Below are positions 16,311 through 24,937 of a stretch of 41,404 nucleotides of DNA, piece by piece. This DNA is from a virus. The translations under genes were made by a program, and so were the position numbers. Within the stretch, counting starts at the first letter, position 1, and each line of letters starts with the position of its first letter. The notes beneath the pieces are model-generated. The model worked only from the letters and a program-made list of their open reading frames with translations. It was not told the origin of the DNA and ran no database searches. The stretch is from the IMG/VR virus record IMGVR_UViG_3300021090_000056, positions 1 through 41,404 of that record. One strand, written 5' to 3'.

Positions 16311-16470
16311 TCTTTTTCCTCACATTCTCTGGAGAACAGTCGTAAAAAGAAATGGGCTGACCCGCAGTAATAATGATTGGGCCATTATGTAATATCATAT
16401 ACACATGGCCCGTCATCCATAGGCTTGTTCCATCTATGCGGAACTCAACCAGTTCGCCCACCTCAAACAT
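16300..16470 (-). CDS. small unknown protein, translationally coupled
   Basis: 56 residues (starts MFEVGELVEF, ends ENVRKKNEI). The start overlaps the preceding stop by 8 bases (ATGTTTGA) and the end overlaps the next start, so translation probably passes between them without a strong site of its own. The VGELVEFRIDGT..W..GHVY pattern suggests a small SH3-like barrel. Confidence 0.55.
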   Translation of the reverse strand: MFEVGELVEFRIDGTSLWMTGHVYMILHNGPIIITAGQPISFYDCSPENVRKKNEI

Positions 16471-16708
16471 TTAGCTGTACTTTTAGGTGCATTTGAAGTC
16501 CAACCGGATCGTCCCATATGATAATTTCTTTTGTTGTATCCTGTTCGGTCATCCACAGAAGATGAGGCAGAACAATCTCTCCGCCCGCCTCATGAATAAC
16601 CGCCCACAATAACTGATGTGACTGATCGGCTTCCTTCTTGAATTTTGCAATTGCAGCCAGGACATTATCCATGTCATTTTGACTGTAGAGGGCTTCATTA
16701 TTGGACAT
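16463..16708 (-). CDS. small unknown protein
   Basis: 81 residues, mixed helical; begins MSNNEALYSQNDMDNVLAAIAKFKKEA and has an HEAGGEIVLPHLLW segment. AAAGGAG precedes the start. No recognised family. It belongs to the same tightly packed cluster downstream of the RuvC-like gene. Confidence 0.55.
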   Translation of the reverse strand: MSNNEALYSQNDMDNVLAAIAKFKKEADQSHQLLWAVIHEAGGEIVLPHLLWMTEQDTTKEIIIWDDPVGLQMHLKVQLNV

Positions 16709-16721
16709 ACATACTCCTTTC

Positions 16722-16925
16722 TTATTCGCCCGTAGAATTTACCAGGAAAAACATTTCAATGGCACGATCAAGATCGTCTAAATCATTCAATCGAAATTCA
16801 ATTGGAATTTCTGCGATGTCAAAATGAACACCAGGATTCATATATCTAGCCCGCATAGTCAATAGGAAATCCAATTGCTCATATTTCTTTTTGTGATTGG
16901 GCTTGGATGGGTATAGTCGTATCAT
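16722..16925 (-). CDS. small unknown protein
   Basis: 67 residues. Its basic N-terminus (MIRLYPSKPNHKKKYEQLDFLL) is followed by an acidic helix (RLNDLDDLDRAIEMF). The start overlaps the end of the RuvC-like gene by 4 bases (ATGA), so the two are probably co-translated. Confidence 0.55.
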   Translation of the reverse strand: MIRLYPSKPNHKKKYEQLDFLLTMRARYMNPGVHFDIAEIPIEFRLNDLDDLDRAIEMFFLVNSTGE

Positions 16926-17473
16926 TTTGCCTCTGTCATTCCATATTGTGCTGCATAAAAGGCCATCGCCAAACTATCTGCTGCATTATGGTTCAAGAGT
17001 GGCCATTCGTCCGATCCCTTGATAGTTCCATCTCCAAACACAACCTTACGGATATTTTTAGGTGGCTTGATTTCAACAACAGAAAACAGGGGAGACAACG
17101 CAGACGCCAAATAAAATCCCGTGCGCACTTCGGACAAGCCCACCTGCCATGATGATGTAGCGCCATAGGCTGCGCCCTCGATTATCATATGAGCATGAAA
17201 ATAATGGAGAGGGGCAAAAATAGTTTGGAGAAACCTGAATGCGGTTAGTCCGTATCTGCCTGGCTTGTCCTCAGCGATCAGCGCACCGTTGAACACCAAA
17301 ATCTTTTCGCCCATAATAATAGTAAGACCAAAATTCACCCCAGGATCAATGCCCCACGCGGGGACATGAGGGACGATCCCACGAATAGTCCCATGCACAA
17401 CTCTCAGTGATTTTGTAAATGGAGTGGTAATCTTCTGAGACTTTGTAGACAGTTGGATTTGGCTACTCAGCAT
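16922..17473 (-). CDS. RuvC-like Holliday junction resolvase
   Basis: 183 residues; start at 17473 because ATG overlaps the recombinase end and GAGGAAACGGG lies upstream. The RNase H-like fold shows WGIDPGVNFGLTII (D43), MIIEGAAYG (E99) and the C-terminal NHNAADSLAMAFYAA (D166), with KVVFGDGTIKG as the usual loop before it. These acidic residues would bind metal to cut four-way junctions. It lies directly downstream of the RecA-like recombinase, so it likely resolves recombination intermediates made during phage replication. Confidence 0.8.
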   Translation of the reverse strand: MLSSQIQLSTKSQKITTPFTKSLRVVHGTIRGIVPHVPAWGIDPGVNFGLTIIMGEKILVFNGALIAEDKPGRYGLTAFRFLQTIFAPLHYFHAHMIIEGAAYGATSSWQVGLSEVRTGFYLASALSPLFSVVEIKPPKNIRKVVFGDGTIKGSDEWPLLNHNAADSLAMAFYAAQYGMTEAK

Positions 17474-18551
17474 CGTTACCCGTTTCCTCGGACACTTCAA
17501 CCAATCCCTTTTCCACGTCACTGGTAAACCGTTTCATGACTTCCTCAAACGGATAAAACTTACGTCGCTTGCCCTCAGCAGCATATACTAATAAGTCCTT
17601 TTTCAAGAAACCGAGGCTCTTGCCTTGTAACTTTACCACGCCTTTTCTCTCTGCCTTGAGATAGGAGATCGGTTTCTTTTTTGTCTTATCTGTAAGATCA
17701 AACGCATCGAACATGGCCGTAACACCAGTATGTACACCATAGCCAGGAACGATATAAAATTGAAACTTGCGACCCCTTCCCCCAAATCTCAACTTCTCCA
17801 CCTGACCCTTGACGAGAAATCCCAGGGCAGGCGATGACGGATCGTCATCGTTTTCATAAAACACTTCTCCTGACCACAGCATAAGACGAACACCAGCAAG
17901 ATATTTTAGCTGTTCCCCTCCTGGAGTAATGTGACCGCGACCCCCAATGACCTGATGAACATGATTGACCGCCAGGGCCGCCGAAGGTATTTCTTTCGAG
18001 ATCAAAGCAGTGCGAAGGGCAAGAGATACATCTCCCACCAGCTTGGCACGCTTGCCCATAAATGCCTCTCCAAACTCTGCCTTCGGATCGGTAAGGACAT
18101 TCTGTTGTACCATTGACTGTGTAGCTCCAACGCTGTCCCAAATGATCGCTCGAATTTCTTCTTTGAGCAAATCTTTTGCCATATCCATAAGCATTTTTTC
18201 GTGTGTCCTGATCTTGCCTTTCTCGTCAGTAACATCAATCATGCGGATATTGCCTTTGAACCCTGACATTGAAACGGCCTGGGTCATATATCCCTGGGAG
18301 TCATTCATCTCCAGATCGGCTACTGTGATTTCTTTGTCTGCAATCTTACCCCCCAGGAAATAGGACAGAGTTGATTTTCCTACATTGGGGTATCCATATA
18401 TTTCAGTAATAACCCGCAGCGGAAGGCCCAAGTCTCCTCGATGAGACAACGCAAAATCCAAAGAAAATAATCCAGTCTTGACTCTGGAGAGAGTTGGATA
18501 ACGACCTGTGACTGTCACCTCCGGTATGAGTATGCCCTCGTCCCTAATCAT
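17463..18551 (-). CDS. RecA/UvsX-like recombinase
   Basis: 362 residues. The ATPase core has Walker A GYPNVGKST (about 53-61), a VADLEMNDS strand with the position of the catalytic Glu, and Walker B RAIIWDSVG (about 134-142), followed by a loop 2 region and a LAVNHVHQVIGG segment. Its size and N-terminal region fit phage UvsX-type proteins that coat single-stranded DNA and exchange strands. The C-terminus is charged (EKGLVEVSEETGNDAE). It starts within the end of the preceding gene (4-base overlap) and overlaps the resolvase by 11 bases. Confidence 0.85.
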   Translation of the reverse strand: MIRDEGILIPEVTVTGRYPTLSRVKTGLFSLDFALSHRGDLGLPLRVITEIYGYPNVGKSTLSYFLGGKIADKEITVADLEMNDSQGYMTQAVSMSGFKGNIRMIDVTDEKGKIRTHEKMLMDMAKDLLKEEIRAIIWDSVGATQSMVQQNVLTDPKAEFGEAFMGKRAKLVGDVSLALRTALISKEIPSAALAVNHVHQVIGGRGHITPGGEQLKYLAGVRLMLWSGEVFYENDDDPSSPALGFLVKGQVEKLRFGGRGRKFQFYIVPGYGVHTGVTAMFDAFDLTDKTKKKPISYLKAERKGVVKLQGKSLGFLKKDLLVYAAEGKRRKFYPFEEVMKRFTSDVEKGLVEVSEETGNDAE

Positions 18552-19228
18552 CTAATGTCCTCCAGCCCCAGGATGTTCTTGGCTCGCTCTACATACTTCC
18601 TACCATGTTCGGTATGAGCCTCAAGCAGAAGATAGCCAACCGCTTCGCTGTGACCCTCTCCATCGAATGCAACAATTGTTCCCTTTCGATAAACTGTATG
18701 TTCTCTTTGAACCAAGCGAGCATAAATATGGGTCTTGGAACTTGTCGCATCTCCCCTGGACTTTCGGACTACATCCCGCACTCCCTTATGATCCAAAATA
18801 ACAACGTCGGCTAGCTGTTCATCATCAAGGCTACCTTCACGTACAGCAGCAGTAAGCAGAAGCAAAGACTCTACTGGCTTGTAGAAAAGTTGTTTCCTAA
18901 TTGCTGGAGAAATGTTTGCTGTGACAAAAACAGCTTCATACATATTAGCATATTTGATCGCTGTTTTTCCTTTGACCAACATGTGCGCGTCTACGAAATC
19001 AGGAAAATCTTCTTCAATGCCAGACGTGCGAAATAATTCCCAATTGTCTCTCATTCCGAAAAACAACTTGGCGAGCGCAACTCCCCTCAGTGTGATCGCT
19101 TTGCTTATGCTATTACCATACTCGGATGCAATCAACGGATCACCTGCCGCGATTGCTCTGCCTAGAATGGTGTCTATGTCTGCCAAATCTCTTGAGTAAA
19201 ATGGCAAAGACATTTGAACTGATGTCAT
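18548..19228 (-). CDS. unknown protein of the recombination cluster
   Basis: 226 residues, mostly helical. The first half (LADIDTILGRAIAAGDPLIASEYGNSISKAITLRGVALAKLFFGM) and the late segment (TVYRKGTIVAFDGEGHSEAVGYLLLEAHTEHGRKYVERAKNIL, read in parts) do not match a family I recognise. It shares 4 bases with the recombinase start. Association with recombination is inferred from position only. Confidence 0.6.
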   Translation of the reverse strand: MTSVQMSLPFYSRDLADIDTILGRAIAAGDPLIASEYGNSISKAITLRGVALAKLFFGMRDNWELFRTSGIEEDFPDFVDAHMLVKGKTAIKYANMYEAVFVTANISPAIRKQLFYKPVESLLLLTAAVREGSLDDEQLADVVILDHKGVRDVVRKSRGDATSSKTHIYARLVQREHTVYRKGTIVAFDGEGHSEAVGYLLLEAHTEHGRKYVERAKNILGLEDIR

Positions 19229-19246
19229 AAAATATACTCCTCTCTA

Positions 19247-19807
19247 TTATTTTTTCTTCTTGCTTATATCCTCCGAAAATCGTTGAAATGCCAAACGTAA
19301 TTCACCGACTGGTTGACTGAATGCCAGGGCCGGATTAGGGGAGACCCAAAAACGTACCTTCGAAAAGCCTGAGACCTTGACATTCAACCCTGATACTTGT
19401 GTATACTTGACATCCAAAAGTGCTTGGGTCACTGCCGATCCCATCAATAGGACATGAGTTTTATCTATAAACATACGAGCCAAATGATCGAGATGATAAC
19501 TTAGTGGGCAGGCTTCGACCTGCCTGGATTTCTTCCCAATCGTCTCGGTCACATAGCTCTTTTGGTGTCTCCAAAGATTTGTGACCAGGACTGTAGATAA
19601 CACAATCCCAACCCGAAGAAGTTCTGCTTTCAAAATATCCCCTGCGATTGATGTTCGGCTATGCTTCTGCTGGAAGGCAAAGGGAAGTCCCTGAATTGTT
19701 TCATGATACCCTGGCGTCTCCCCTACCAGCAAATAAGGTGACAATCCATTTCCCATTGGATGAATAAGTAGTTTATTGCACTTGTCACAACGATCATGTG
19801 TACTCAT
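19247..19807 (-). CDS. uracil-DNA glycosylase superfamily protein (family 4-like)
   Basis: 186 residues. The active-site strand YLLVGETPGYHE..QGLPF (about 25-43) and the segment VTNLWRHQKSYV..VEACPLSYHLDHL..HVLLMGSAVTQALL match family 4-type glycosylases. The final motif is VSPNPALAF where the classic enzymes have HPS. Only three cysteines that could serve a 4Fe-4S cluster are seen (C7, C10, C100); the fourth is missing. It probably removes uracil from phage DNA, or recognises DNA without cutting. It has its own ribosome site (AAAGGTAAAC) in the spacer and belongs to the replication block. Confidence 0.7.
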   Translation of the reverse strand: MSTHDRCDKCNKLLIHPMGNGLSPYLLVGETPGYHETIQGLPFAFQQKHSRTSIAGDILKAELLRVGIVLSTVLVTNLWRHQKSYVTETIGKKSRQVEACPLSYHLDHLARMFIDKTHVLLMGSAVTQALLDVKYTQVSGLNVKVSGFSKVRFWVSPNPALAFSQPVGELRLAFQRFSEDISKKKK

Positions 19808-19854
19808 ATAAGTTTACCTTTCTGTGAGTTTCAATTATGAGAATAAGATGAGAA

Positions 19855-20082
19855 CTAAAATCCCATAAGCTGCCGGATACGCGCATCACGATCCAGCTTA
19901 CTGGCAATAGCATCATAGTCGCTGGCCTGGATCAAAATATGTACCAGCCTCTCAAGATCAATTTCCTGCTCTTGGGCCATCAACCAGGCAGCGACTAATA
20001 CCTGCTCTATAGTGGGGGTGCGGCCCGACGATTCCATTTTTCTCTTGAGTAGCAGACCTCCGTGATAAGTTAGATTATCCAT
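19855..20082 (-). CDS. small helical protein, unknown
   Basis: 75 residues from the ATG at 20082, which overlaps the preceding stop by 8 bases (ATGGATAA). A longer frame from 20154 has no ribosome site. The sequence is helical (TIEQVLVAAWLMAQEQEIDLERLVHILIQA) and acidic. It might bind a partner of the replication machinery; nothing more is visible. Confidence 0.5.
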   Translation of the reverse strand: MDNLTYHGGLLLKRKMESSGRTPTIEQVLVAAWLMAQEQEIDLERLVHILIQASDYDAIASKLDRDARIRQLMGF

Positions 20083-20269
20083 CGTTAGCCTGCACTTCTT
20101 GGGAACAAAATTCTTTCGCTTGCTCGTCGCCTGATAGAGGGATAAGTTGGACATAATAACCCATCGACGCCGCGACGCCTTTGATCTTCAAAGCATGTTC
20201 GAGACAGCAAAAACTTTCACCCCGCCCTGCCCATGTATAACGGAATAGCGCTTGCTGATTACATTTCAT
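20075..20269 (-). CDS. small cysteine-containing protein, unknown
   Basis: 64 residues. ATG at 20269 (AAAGGAAACCAAAATG) is the preferred start. CNQQ..RY.WAGRGESFCCLEHALKIKG gives a C...CC..H array that might bind zinc. Followed without a gap by the 75-residue protein. Function unknown. Confidence 0.5.
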   Translation of the reverse strand: MKCNQQALFRYTWAGRGESFCCLEHALKIKGVAASMGYYVQLIPLSGDEQAKEFCSQEVQANDG

Positions 20270-20293
20270 TTTGGTTTCCTTTCTTTTCATTGC

Positions 20294-20497
20294 TCATCTT
20301 CTAGGCCATTTTCCTTCATTGACTTCTTCAATCCATTTCTTAGTATCAATAAATCCATCTGGTCTCAGTGGGCGATCCATGCTGTCTCTGACGGGTGGAA
20401 TTGGATTATCGAAGGGAGACCAGGACTTACATCCACTTTTGCCTGGTCTCCACTGATTCCATTCTTCTGATGCTTTGCGACGTTGTGCATCATTCAT
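20294..20497 (-). CDS. small basic Trp/Pro-rich protein, unknown
   Basis: 67 residues from the ATG that overlaps the polymerase stop (ATGAATGA). Contains EEWNQWRPGKSGCKSW and SPFDNPIPPVRD, with many Trp and Pro and a basic end (EGKWPRR). It directly follows the polymerase, so it could be a polymerase partner; this is inference from coupling only. Confidence 0.5.
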   Translation of the reverse strand: MNDAQRRKASEEWNQWRPGKSGCKSWSPFDNPIPPVRDSMDRPLRPDGFIDTKKWIEEVNEGKWPRR

Positions 20498-22232
20498 CAG
20501 TATCTTCTTCGTCCAAGCTAATGCGTTCGGTTTCGATGGACTTAGCAGCCCATGTGTTTCCATATTCATATTCAACCGCAAAGGGAATATTCTTATAAAG
20601 AAATTCAGCCGTTTCGTTGAATGCTTCCTGAATGATCGGCTTCATCTTTTTTGCAATCTTCCTGGGTGTATCATAGACTGTTTCATCGTGAACAAAAGCA
20701 ACCATCGTGTGTGGTAGACCAGCCGCCAAAGTTTTTTCCCATGTCTTACGTCCCCATATTTTTGTGAAGTCGGCAGCACCACCCTGGATGGGCGAATTGA
20801 TTGCATTGTTCTCCCACTTGTGATCCCAGGGGTTGATATACGATCTGCGTCCCAGGGCTGTAGTGATGTATCCATCGCGGGCCGCCTTCTGCCTTTGTGT
20901 TTGAATGTATGAGTGCACCCCACTGTACTGCATAAAATATTTGTGGATCATGGACTCAGCCTGCTCGACAGTCATGCCAGTGCGCTTCGCAAGTCCATGA
21001 ACCGTAAGTCCATACGTGAGACCCAGGTTGATCGCTTTACCATGACTATATTCCATCTTGTTCTCGGACTTTGTAAGAGTGGGGCAATCATAAATTTCTC
21101 TGGCTACTGCAAGATGCAAACTCTCTCCAGCACGCAGGGCATCCAACAATCTACGATCCTGGGAATGATACGCCGTGATGGAAGGTTCTTGTTGTGATAC
21201 GTCCCACACACCAATGATGTTTCCATCCGATGCCTTGAAACGTTCGCGGTATTGGGGCAGTTTACGCTGCGGAATGTTCTGCATGTTTGGGCCGGAACTG
21301 GACATGCGCCCTGTAGTGTCTGCACCCGTGATTTTATAGTCCGAATAAACTTTGCCATCTGCTTCCACGTGTTTCTCCAACCACTTCATTCCATAAGTAG
21401 ATGAGGCCCTTCGATACATGCGGGCTTCGATAATCCTCTGAACCAGTGGAACTTCCATAAACTCCTCAAGCGTTTCCTTCTGTGTATTCAATAGTTTGAT
21501 ATGCTCGCGCTTCTGCATTGCACTGAGAACTTGGGCTTGAGAATAAACATTGAAACCAAGTTCTTCTTCGATCTCTTTTCCGTAACGTTCAAACTCCTTG
21601 ACCATGATCTCCCACCCCTCCACATCCACACGAAACCCCTGTAGATCAAGGATGGGGAAGATCATTGGCTCGTCTGCCAACATGTACGCCCTCATGCCTG
21701 CGTCACCCTGGTATCTCCTACTCTGGAGAATGGCAATCTCCTCTGTGTTGATGACATCAATAGCCGCATATTCTTTTTCCTGTGGGCCAAGTTCCCGCCT
21801 CTGATAAAAATGTTCGCGGGTTTCTTTTTCCATTGATCGTCCCAACCATCTACGGGTCAGATCGGCCAGACCGAAATTTTGATAGAGACCACCATTCATT
21901 GCTTGCTCAACAAGCATGGTGTCCCAAATGAAACGGGGATCAACAGTCGCATAACGTCTGAATTGACGAAGATCGTAGAGTGCATTATGAAATGTCCACG
22001 TGCCAGCCTTGACTACTTTGACCAACTTACGCAAATCTTTCTCATCATAAAGCTGATAGACAGTCGGATCAGTCTCCAACTTCACAGAGATCAGGGCAAA
22101 CGATCCATTAGGACGATGCAGCTTGCCCTGGATTTGATCGAACATCTCAAAATCCATTGTGACCTGCTGTCCCTTTTTGGCAACCGGAGGAAGGCCCGCC
22201 ACGATGTTGATATTATTCTTCTTCATATTCAT
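20490..22232 (-). CDS. polA: family A DNA polymerase with 3'-5' exonuclease domain
   Basis: 580 residues. The DEDD exonuclease has motif I MDFE (D27, E29), motif II FHNALYD (D87) and motif III YAAID (Y155, D159). The polymerase domain has TGRMSSSGPNMQNIPQR, motif A WDVSQQEPS (D344; usual form DYSQIELR), motif B GKAINLGLTYG (K399, Y407) and motif C VHDE (H515-E517). The residue equivalent to E. coli Phe762 is Leu403, a variant common in viral polymerases. No 5' nuclease domain. It is the replicative polymerase of the phage and lies in the same block as helicase and primase. Confidence 0.9.
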   Translation of the reverse strand: MNMKKNNINIVAGLPPVAKKGQQVTMDFEMFDQIQGKLHRPNGSFALISVKLETDPTVYQLYDEKDLRKLVKVVKAGTWTFHNALYDLRQFRRYATVDPRFIWDTMLVEQAMNGGLYQNFGLADLTRRWLGRSMEKETREHFYQRRELGPQEKEYAAIDVINTEEIAILQSRRYQGDAGMRAYMLADEPMIFPILDLQGFRVDVEGWEIMVKEFERYGKEIEEELGFNVYSQAQVLSAMQKREHIKLLNTQKETLEEFMEVPLVQRIIEARMYRRASSTYGMKWLEKHVEADGKVYSDYKITGADTTGRMSSSGPNMQNIPQRKLPQYRERFKASDGNIIGVWDVSQQEPSITAYHSQDRRLLDALRAGESLHLAVAREIYDCPTLTKSENKMEYSHGKAINLGLTYGLTVHGLAKRTGMTVEQAESMIHKYFMQYSGVHSYIQTQRQKAARDGYITTALGRRSYINPWDHKWENNAINSPIQGGAADFTKIWGRKTWEKTLAAGLPHTMVAFVHDETVYDTPRKIAKKMKPIIQEAFNETAEFLYKNIPFAVEYEYGNTWAAKSIETERISLDEEDTDE

Positions 22233-22590
22233 CCACCAGCACCTTCACAGGCTCACCCACACCCATCACCCACACTCCTGACAAGCGAGCTAATTCGCCC
22301 TCCGGCGTTTCGATCACATCATGCACACTGCCAGGAGTAAGATTATCAAATGCCTTTCCGATAGCACGGCATTGGGTGATCCTTATTCTTTGTGGTATTT
22401 TTGACTTTGGACACATTGCCGATGTGGACTTGATCCGATCACTAACTGTAACTATGCCCATGAAATATTGTTTTCCGGTAAGGCCACAAAGAGAACATTT
22501 ATAAAAATCATACGTCCCCGTTCGATCTCTTACCGTTACCAGATTTTGCTTTTCGAAATTGTGCGTTGTTTGTCGTCTGTCAATTCTCAT
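22213..22590 (-). CDS. small zinc-site protein, unknown
   Basis: 125 residues from ATG 22590 (AAAGGAAAACCA upstream). Contains CSLCGLTGKQYFMG and a later CPKSK plus a C in ITQCRAIG, which may form a zinc site, and a final acidic segment (LVDEYEEE). The end overlaps the polymerase start by 20 bases, so polymerase translation may depend on it. The charged VHDVIETPEGE region looks like a small barrel. Confidence 0.55.
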   Translation of the reverse strand: MRIDRRQTTHNFEKQNLVTVRDRTGTYDFYKCSLCGLTGKQYFMGIVTVSDRIKSTSAMCPKSKIPQRIRITQCRAIGKAFDNLTPGSVHDVIETPEGELARLSGVWVMGVGEPVKVLVDEYEEE

Positions 22591-22951
22591 TGGTTTTCCT
22601 TTCTTGATTTTCAACGGCGCGGCTATACCTATCCTTCCACTCGTATACTTCGGAACGATACTCTTTTAGGGTCTCCAAGATGCCATGCAATAATACTGTC
22701 GTTGCGTGGTCACTAATAATCAATGGCGAATAACTTCCCCTTAGACCCATGTGCATATCATCCAATAGAACCGTCTTGAGTTTCTTTCCTGTTTGCTGTT
22801 CCATGTATCTCTTATCATCCAGATCAGCAACTATTACCACAACATCATCAGTACGAATGAGACCCTGGGTTAGGGCCAACGTATGACCTACTCCACGTCT
22901 GGTGGAGTAGTAAGCCACAAGAAAAGCAATTTTTTCTTCTGCATTATTCAT
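22580..22951 (-). CDS. unknown protein, P-loop-like strand pattern
   Basis: 123 residues. AFLVAYYSTRRGVGHTLALTQGL, then DDVVVIVADLDD, recalls a degenerate P-loop (RGVGHT in place of GxxGxGKT) followed by a strand with Asp. No Walker B-containing motor is complete. The C-terminal half is a charged helix (SEVYEWKDRYSRAVENQ). It overlaps the next gene by 11 bases. Confidence 0.5.
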   Translation of the reverse strand: MNNAEEKIAFLVAYYSTRRGVGHTLALTQGLIRTDDVVVIVADLDDKRYMEQQTGKKLKTVLLDDMHMGLRGSYSPLIISDHATTVLLHGILETLKEYRSEVYEWKDRYSRAVENQERKTNEN

Positions 22952-22953
22952 GC

Positions 22954-23133
22954 TTACTCCTCCAACATTTTTGTGTTGAGGGCTTCGATCTTTATCACTT
23001 CGGCGGCGTCATCAATAGATTTGACAATTTTATCTGCTTTGTTGGCCGCCTTGACAATATCCAAAGCCGTAACCTGAAACGCAGGATGTGTCCGCAATGT
23101 TGATGTTACCGAAAACACTTTAGTTTCTCTCAT
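22954..23133 (-). CDS. small helical protein, unknown
   Basis: 59 residues: a short strand region (KVFSVTSTLRTHPAFQVTAL) and a long helix (DIVKAANKADKIVKSIDDAAEVIKI). ATG at 23133 follows AGGAG by 6 bases. The next gene starts 2 bases after its stop. It lies between helicase and polymerase clusters. Function unknown. Confidence 0.55.
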   Translation of the reverse strand: MRETKVFSVTSTLRTHPAFQVTALDIVKAANKADKIVKSIDDAAEVIKIEALNTKMLEE

Positions 23134-23147
23134 TTCATTCTCCTTTC

Positions 23148-24371
23148 TTAGACGAATACGTCAAAATAATGATACCCAATGTTCCCCCATCCAGTCTCGC
23201 CATAGAAATCAGTTTGGATCGCTCCAGGCTTGCCCATCTTGAAACCGAAGCGGGATTTTCCTATGATGATATATCCTTTATCTTGATAGAATGGCAGGAT
23301 CGCATTGGCATTGACATCCGCCACAGTAGAGGATGGGTTATAAAGCAACAGGATCAGCGATGACATCATCTCCGCCATACCACTGTATCGAATATGATTG
23401 ATCTTGGGAATGCCGCCTGTGTATTGTGTGCGGTTCAATTGGCAGACCAGGATCACAGGCACGCCTGTTGTCTTGGCAAGCACAGCCAGAGAGCGATAGA
23501 TCACACCCATGACCGCTTCGCTCTGTTCCCCTTCCACAAGCATGTCAGCAAAATCAATGATGATTGCTTTGAGATTTTCATTGGCCGCAGTGCGTGCTGC
23601 AACTGCGTAAATCTCGCCTACTGTATACGCGCTTTCAGTTGCCAAAATGCGGGATCGTTCTTCTTTGGTGATCGTTTTGTCAAGATCAAGATAACGGGCC
23701 ATAACCTGAGAAAGAAGCATCTCCAATGAAAAGATAGCAATCTTACCTGCTGGTTCGGCTGCGGTGGTTTTAGTTTTCCGTTTCCCTTTATAAAGTCTCA
23801 CCATATCCAGACCAATTCGGAGAGCCAGGGTAGTCTTACCAATTCCTGTGCCACCAGCAACAGTAATCAGGCCAGCTTTCGGAATGCCACCCACATAATA
23901 ATCAATAGGGGCATAACCCGTTTTGATCCACTGTCCAGCTTCGGGTTCGACCTGGCTGAGTGGTGTGAGCGTTCGATGGCCTAAGTCAAGTCCACTAACA
24001 AACTGGAGCAACTTCCCAGGATCAATGGCTTGTCCCATAATGAGGTAATCGGCCATCTTTGCGAGTTCCTGACCATACTTATAGTAGGATGCAGCTTGCT
24101 CCAGCAGGATCAGCCAATCAATTGGTTTCCTCTTAGCTTGTTCCTTATCGGCTGTGACCGCATTGGCTGCCATCGTTGCCGCTTGGTAATAGCTAAAGCC
24201 ATGTTTCGCAACAACATCCTCTGTTGTGCCTCCTTTGCGAAGTGTGGGAATGATTTCATTATAAGGAGGATAGAAATCATCGGCGTTGACCAGGTTTGCG
24301 TCCAGGTCTCCGTTGAAAATCAAACCTGTGACAATCTCACTCCGATCCAGCCAGACCATCTTATCTCCCAT
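23148..24371 (-). CDS. DnaB-like replicative helicase
   Basis: 407 residues. After a helical N-terminal domain (about 1-140) comes a RecA-type motor: Walker A VAGGTGIGKTTLA (about 171-183), the strand IAIFSLEML with the catalytic Glu, Walker B AIIIDFADML (about 269-278), then VILVCQLNRTQ (sensor strand) and a late basic segment GKSRFGFKMG. This is the DnaB/gp4 helicase module without a primase domain. GAGAGGAGC precedes the start at 24371. It would work with the separate primase at 24934. Confidence 0.85.
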   Translation of the reverse strand: MGDKMVWLDRSEIVTGLIFNGDLDANLVNADDFYPPYNEIIPTLRKGGTTEDVVAKHGFSYYQAATMAANAVTADKEQAKRKPIDWLILLEQAASYYKYGQELAKMADYLIMGQAIDPGKLLQFVSGLDLGHRTLTPLSQVEPEAGQWIKTGYAPIDYYVGGIPKAGLITVAGGTGIGKTTLALRIGLDMVRLYKGKRKTKTTAAEPAGKIAIFSLEMLLSQVMARYLDLDKTITKEERSRILATESAYTVGEIYAVAARTAANENLKAIIIDFADMLVEGEQSEAVMGVIYRSLAVLAKTTGVPVILVCQLNRTQYTGGIPKINHIRYSGMAEMMSSLILLLYNPSSTVADVNANAILPFYQDKGYIIIGKSRFGFKMGKPGAIQTDFYGETGWGNIGYHYFDVFV

Positions 24372-24522
24372 AGATAGCTCCTCTCAATCCAACGAAAACA
24401 GATGCAGCCAGACAAGCCAGACCGATCATAACCAGCGGTGCTGACCATAGACTATCCACAAATGCGCCTGCGGCGACTACACTTAGTACACCCAGGACAA
24501 ACAACCTGCGTCCTCTACGCAT
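24361..24522 (-). CDS. small membrane protein
   Basis: 53 residues from the ATG that overlaps the upstream stop (ATGCGTAG). Basic N-terminus (MRRGRRLF), then two hydrophobic segments (VLGVLSVVAAGAFVDSLW and APLVMIGLACLAASVFVGL). The C-terminus overlaps the helicase start by 11 bases. It may anchor replication at the membrane or act separately. Unknown. Confidence 0.5.
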   Translation of the reverse strand: MRRGRRLFVLGVLSVVAAGAFVDSLWSAPLVMIGLACLAASVFVGLRGAIYGR

Positions 24523-24793
24523 TGGTGATCTCATCAGCCATCTCATCAGTCGTCGCATCAATGTTACTGACTGATAACTTTATAGGCTTGTTCATTTGAA
24601 TTGGAAAAGCAATGATCTGCCATCCCTGCTTGACCTGGCTCTTGAAATGATAGATCGTACCCACAGGGTTCTTAGCTCGCGCAGCAGAGACCGACGCATA
24701 TGGAATATAAATCCAGGGTAATTGTCCAATGTGACTGACAACCACAACCTCACCATTGTCCCCTTCGATTTTATTAGTATTGGTGTCTGGCAT
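24515..24793 (-). CDS. small unknown protein
   Basis: 92 residues, beta-rich, with VVVVSHIGQLPWIYIPYASVSAARAKNPVGTIYHFKS read in parts and a final acidic helix (TTDEMADEITNA). AAAGGAG precedes the start by 6 bases. No recognised family; lies between helicase and primase genes. Confidence 0.55.
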   Translation of the reverse strand: MPDTNTNKIEGDNGEVVVVSHIGQLPWIYIPYASVSAARAKNPVGTIYHFKSQVKQGWQIIAFPIQMNKPIKLSVSNIDATTDEMADEITNA

Positions 24794-24805
24794 GATGTGC
24801 TCCTT

Positions 24806-24937
24806 TCAATTTTTCAGTAAAGTGGATATGTATGAACCAATAGCCATCCCCATGAAAAACGTGGCTATCGGAAACCTGGGAGTTATTAGTCCCAGGAGAA
24901 GAAAAACGGACATGAAAATTAGTTGTTTCTTGTTCAT
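24806..24937 (-). CDS. very small membrane protein
   Basis: 43 residues, starting with a basic MNKKQ and containing two hydrophobic stretches (LIFMSVFLLLGLI and TFFMGMAIGSYISTLL). The start ATG overlaps the primase stop (ATGA), and the next gene has an AAAGGAG site shortly after its end. Too short for a family assignment. Confidence 0.55.
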   Translation of the reverse strand: MNKKQLIFMSVFLLLGLITPRFPIATFFMGMAIGSYISTLLKN

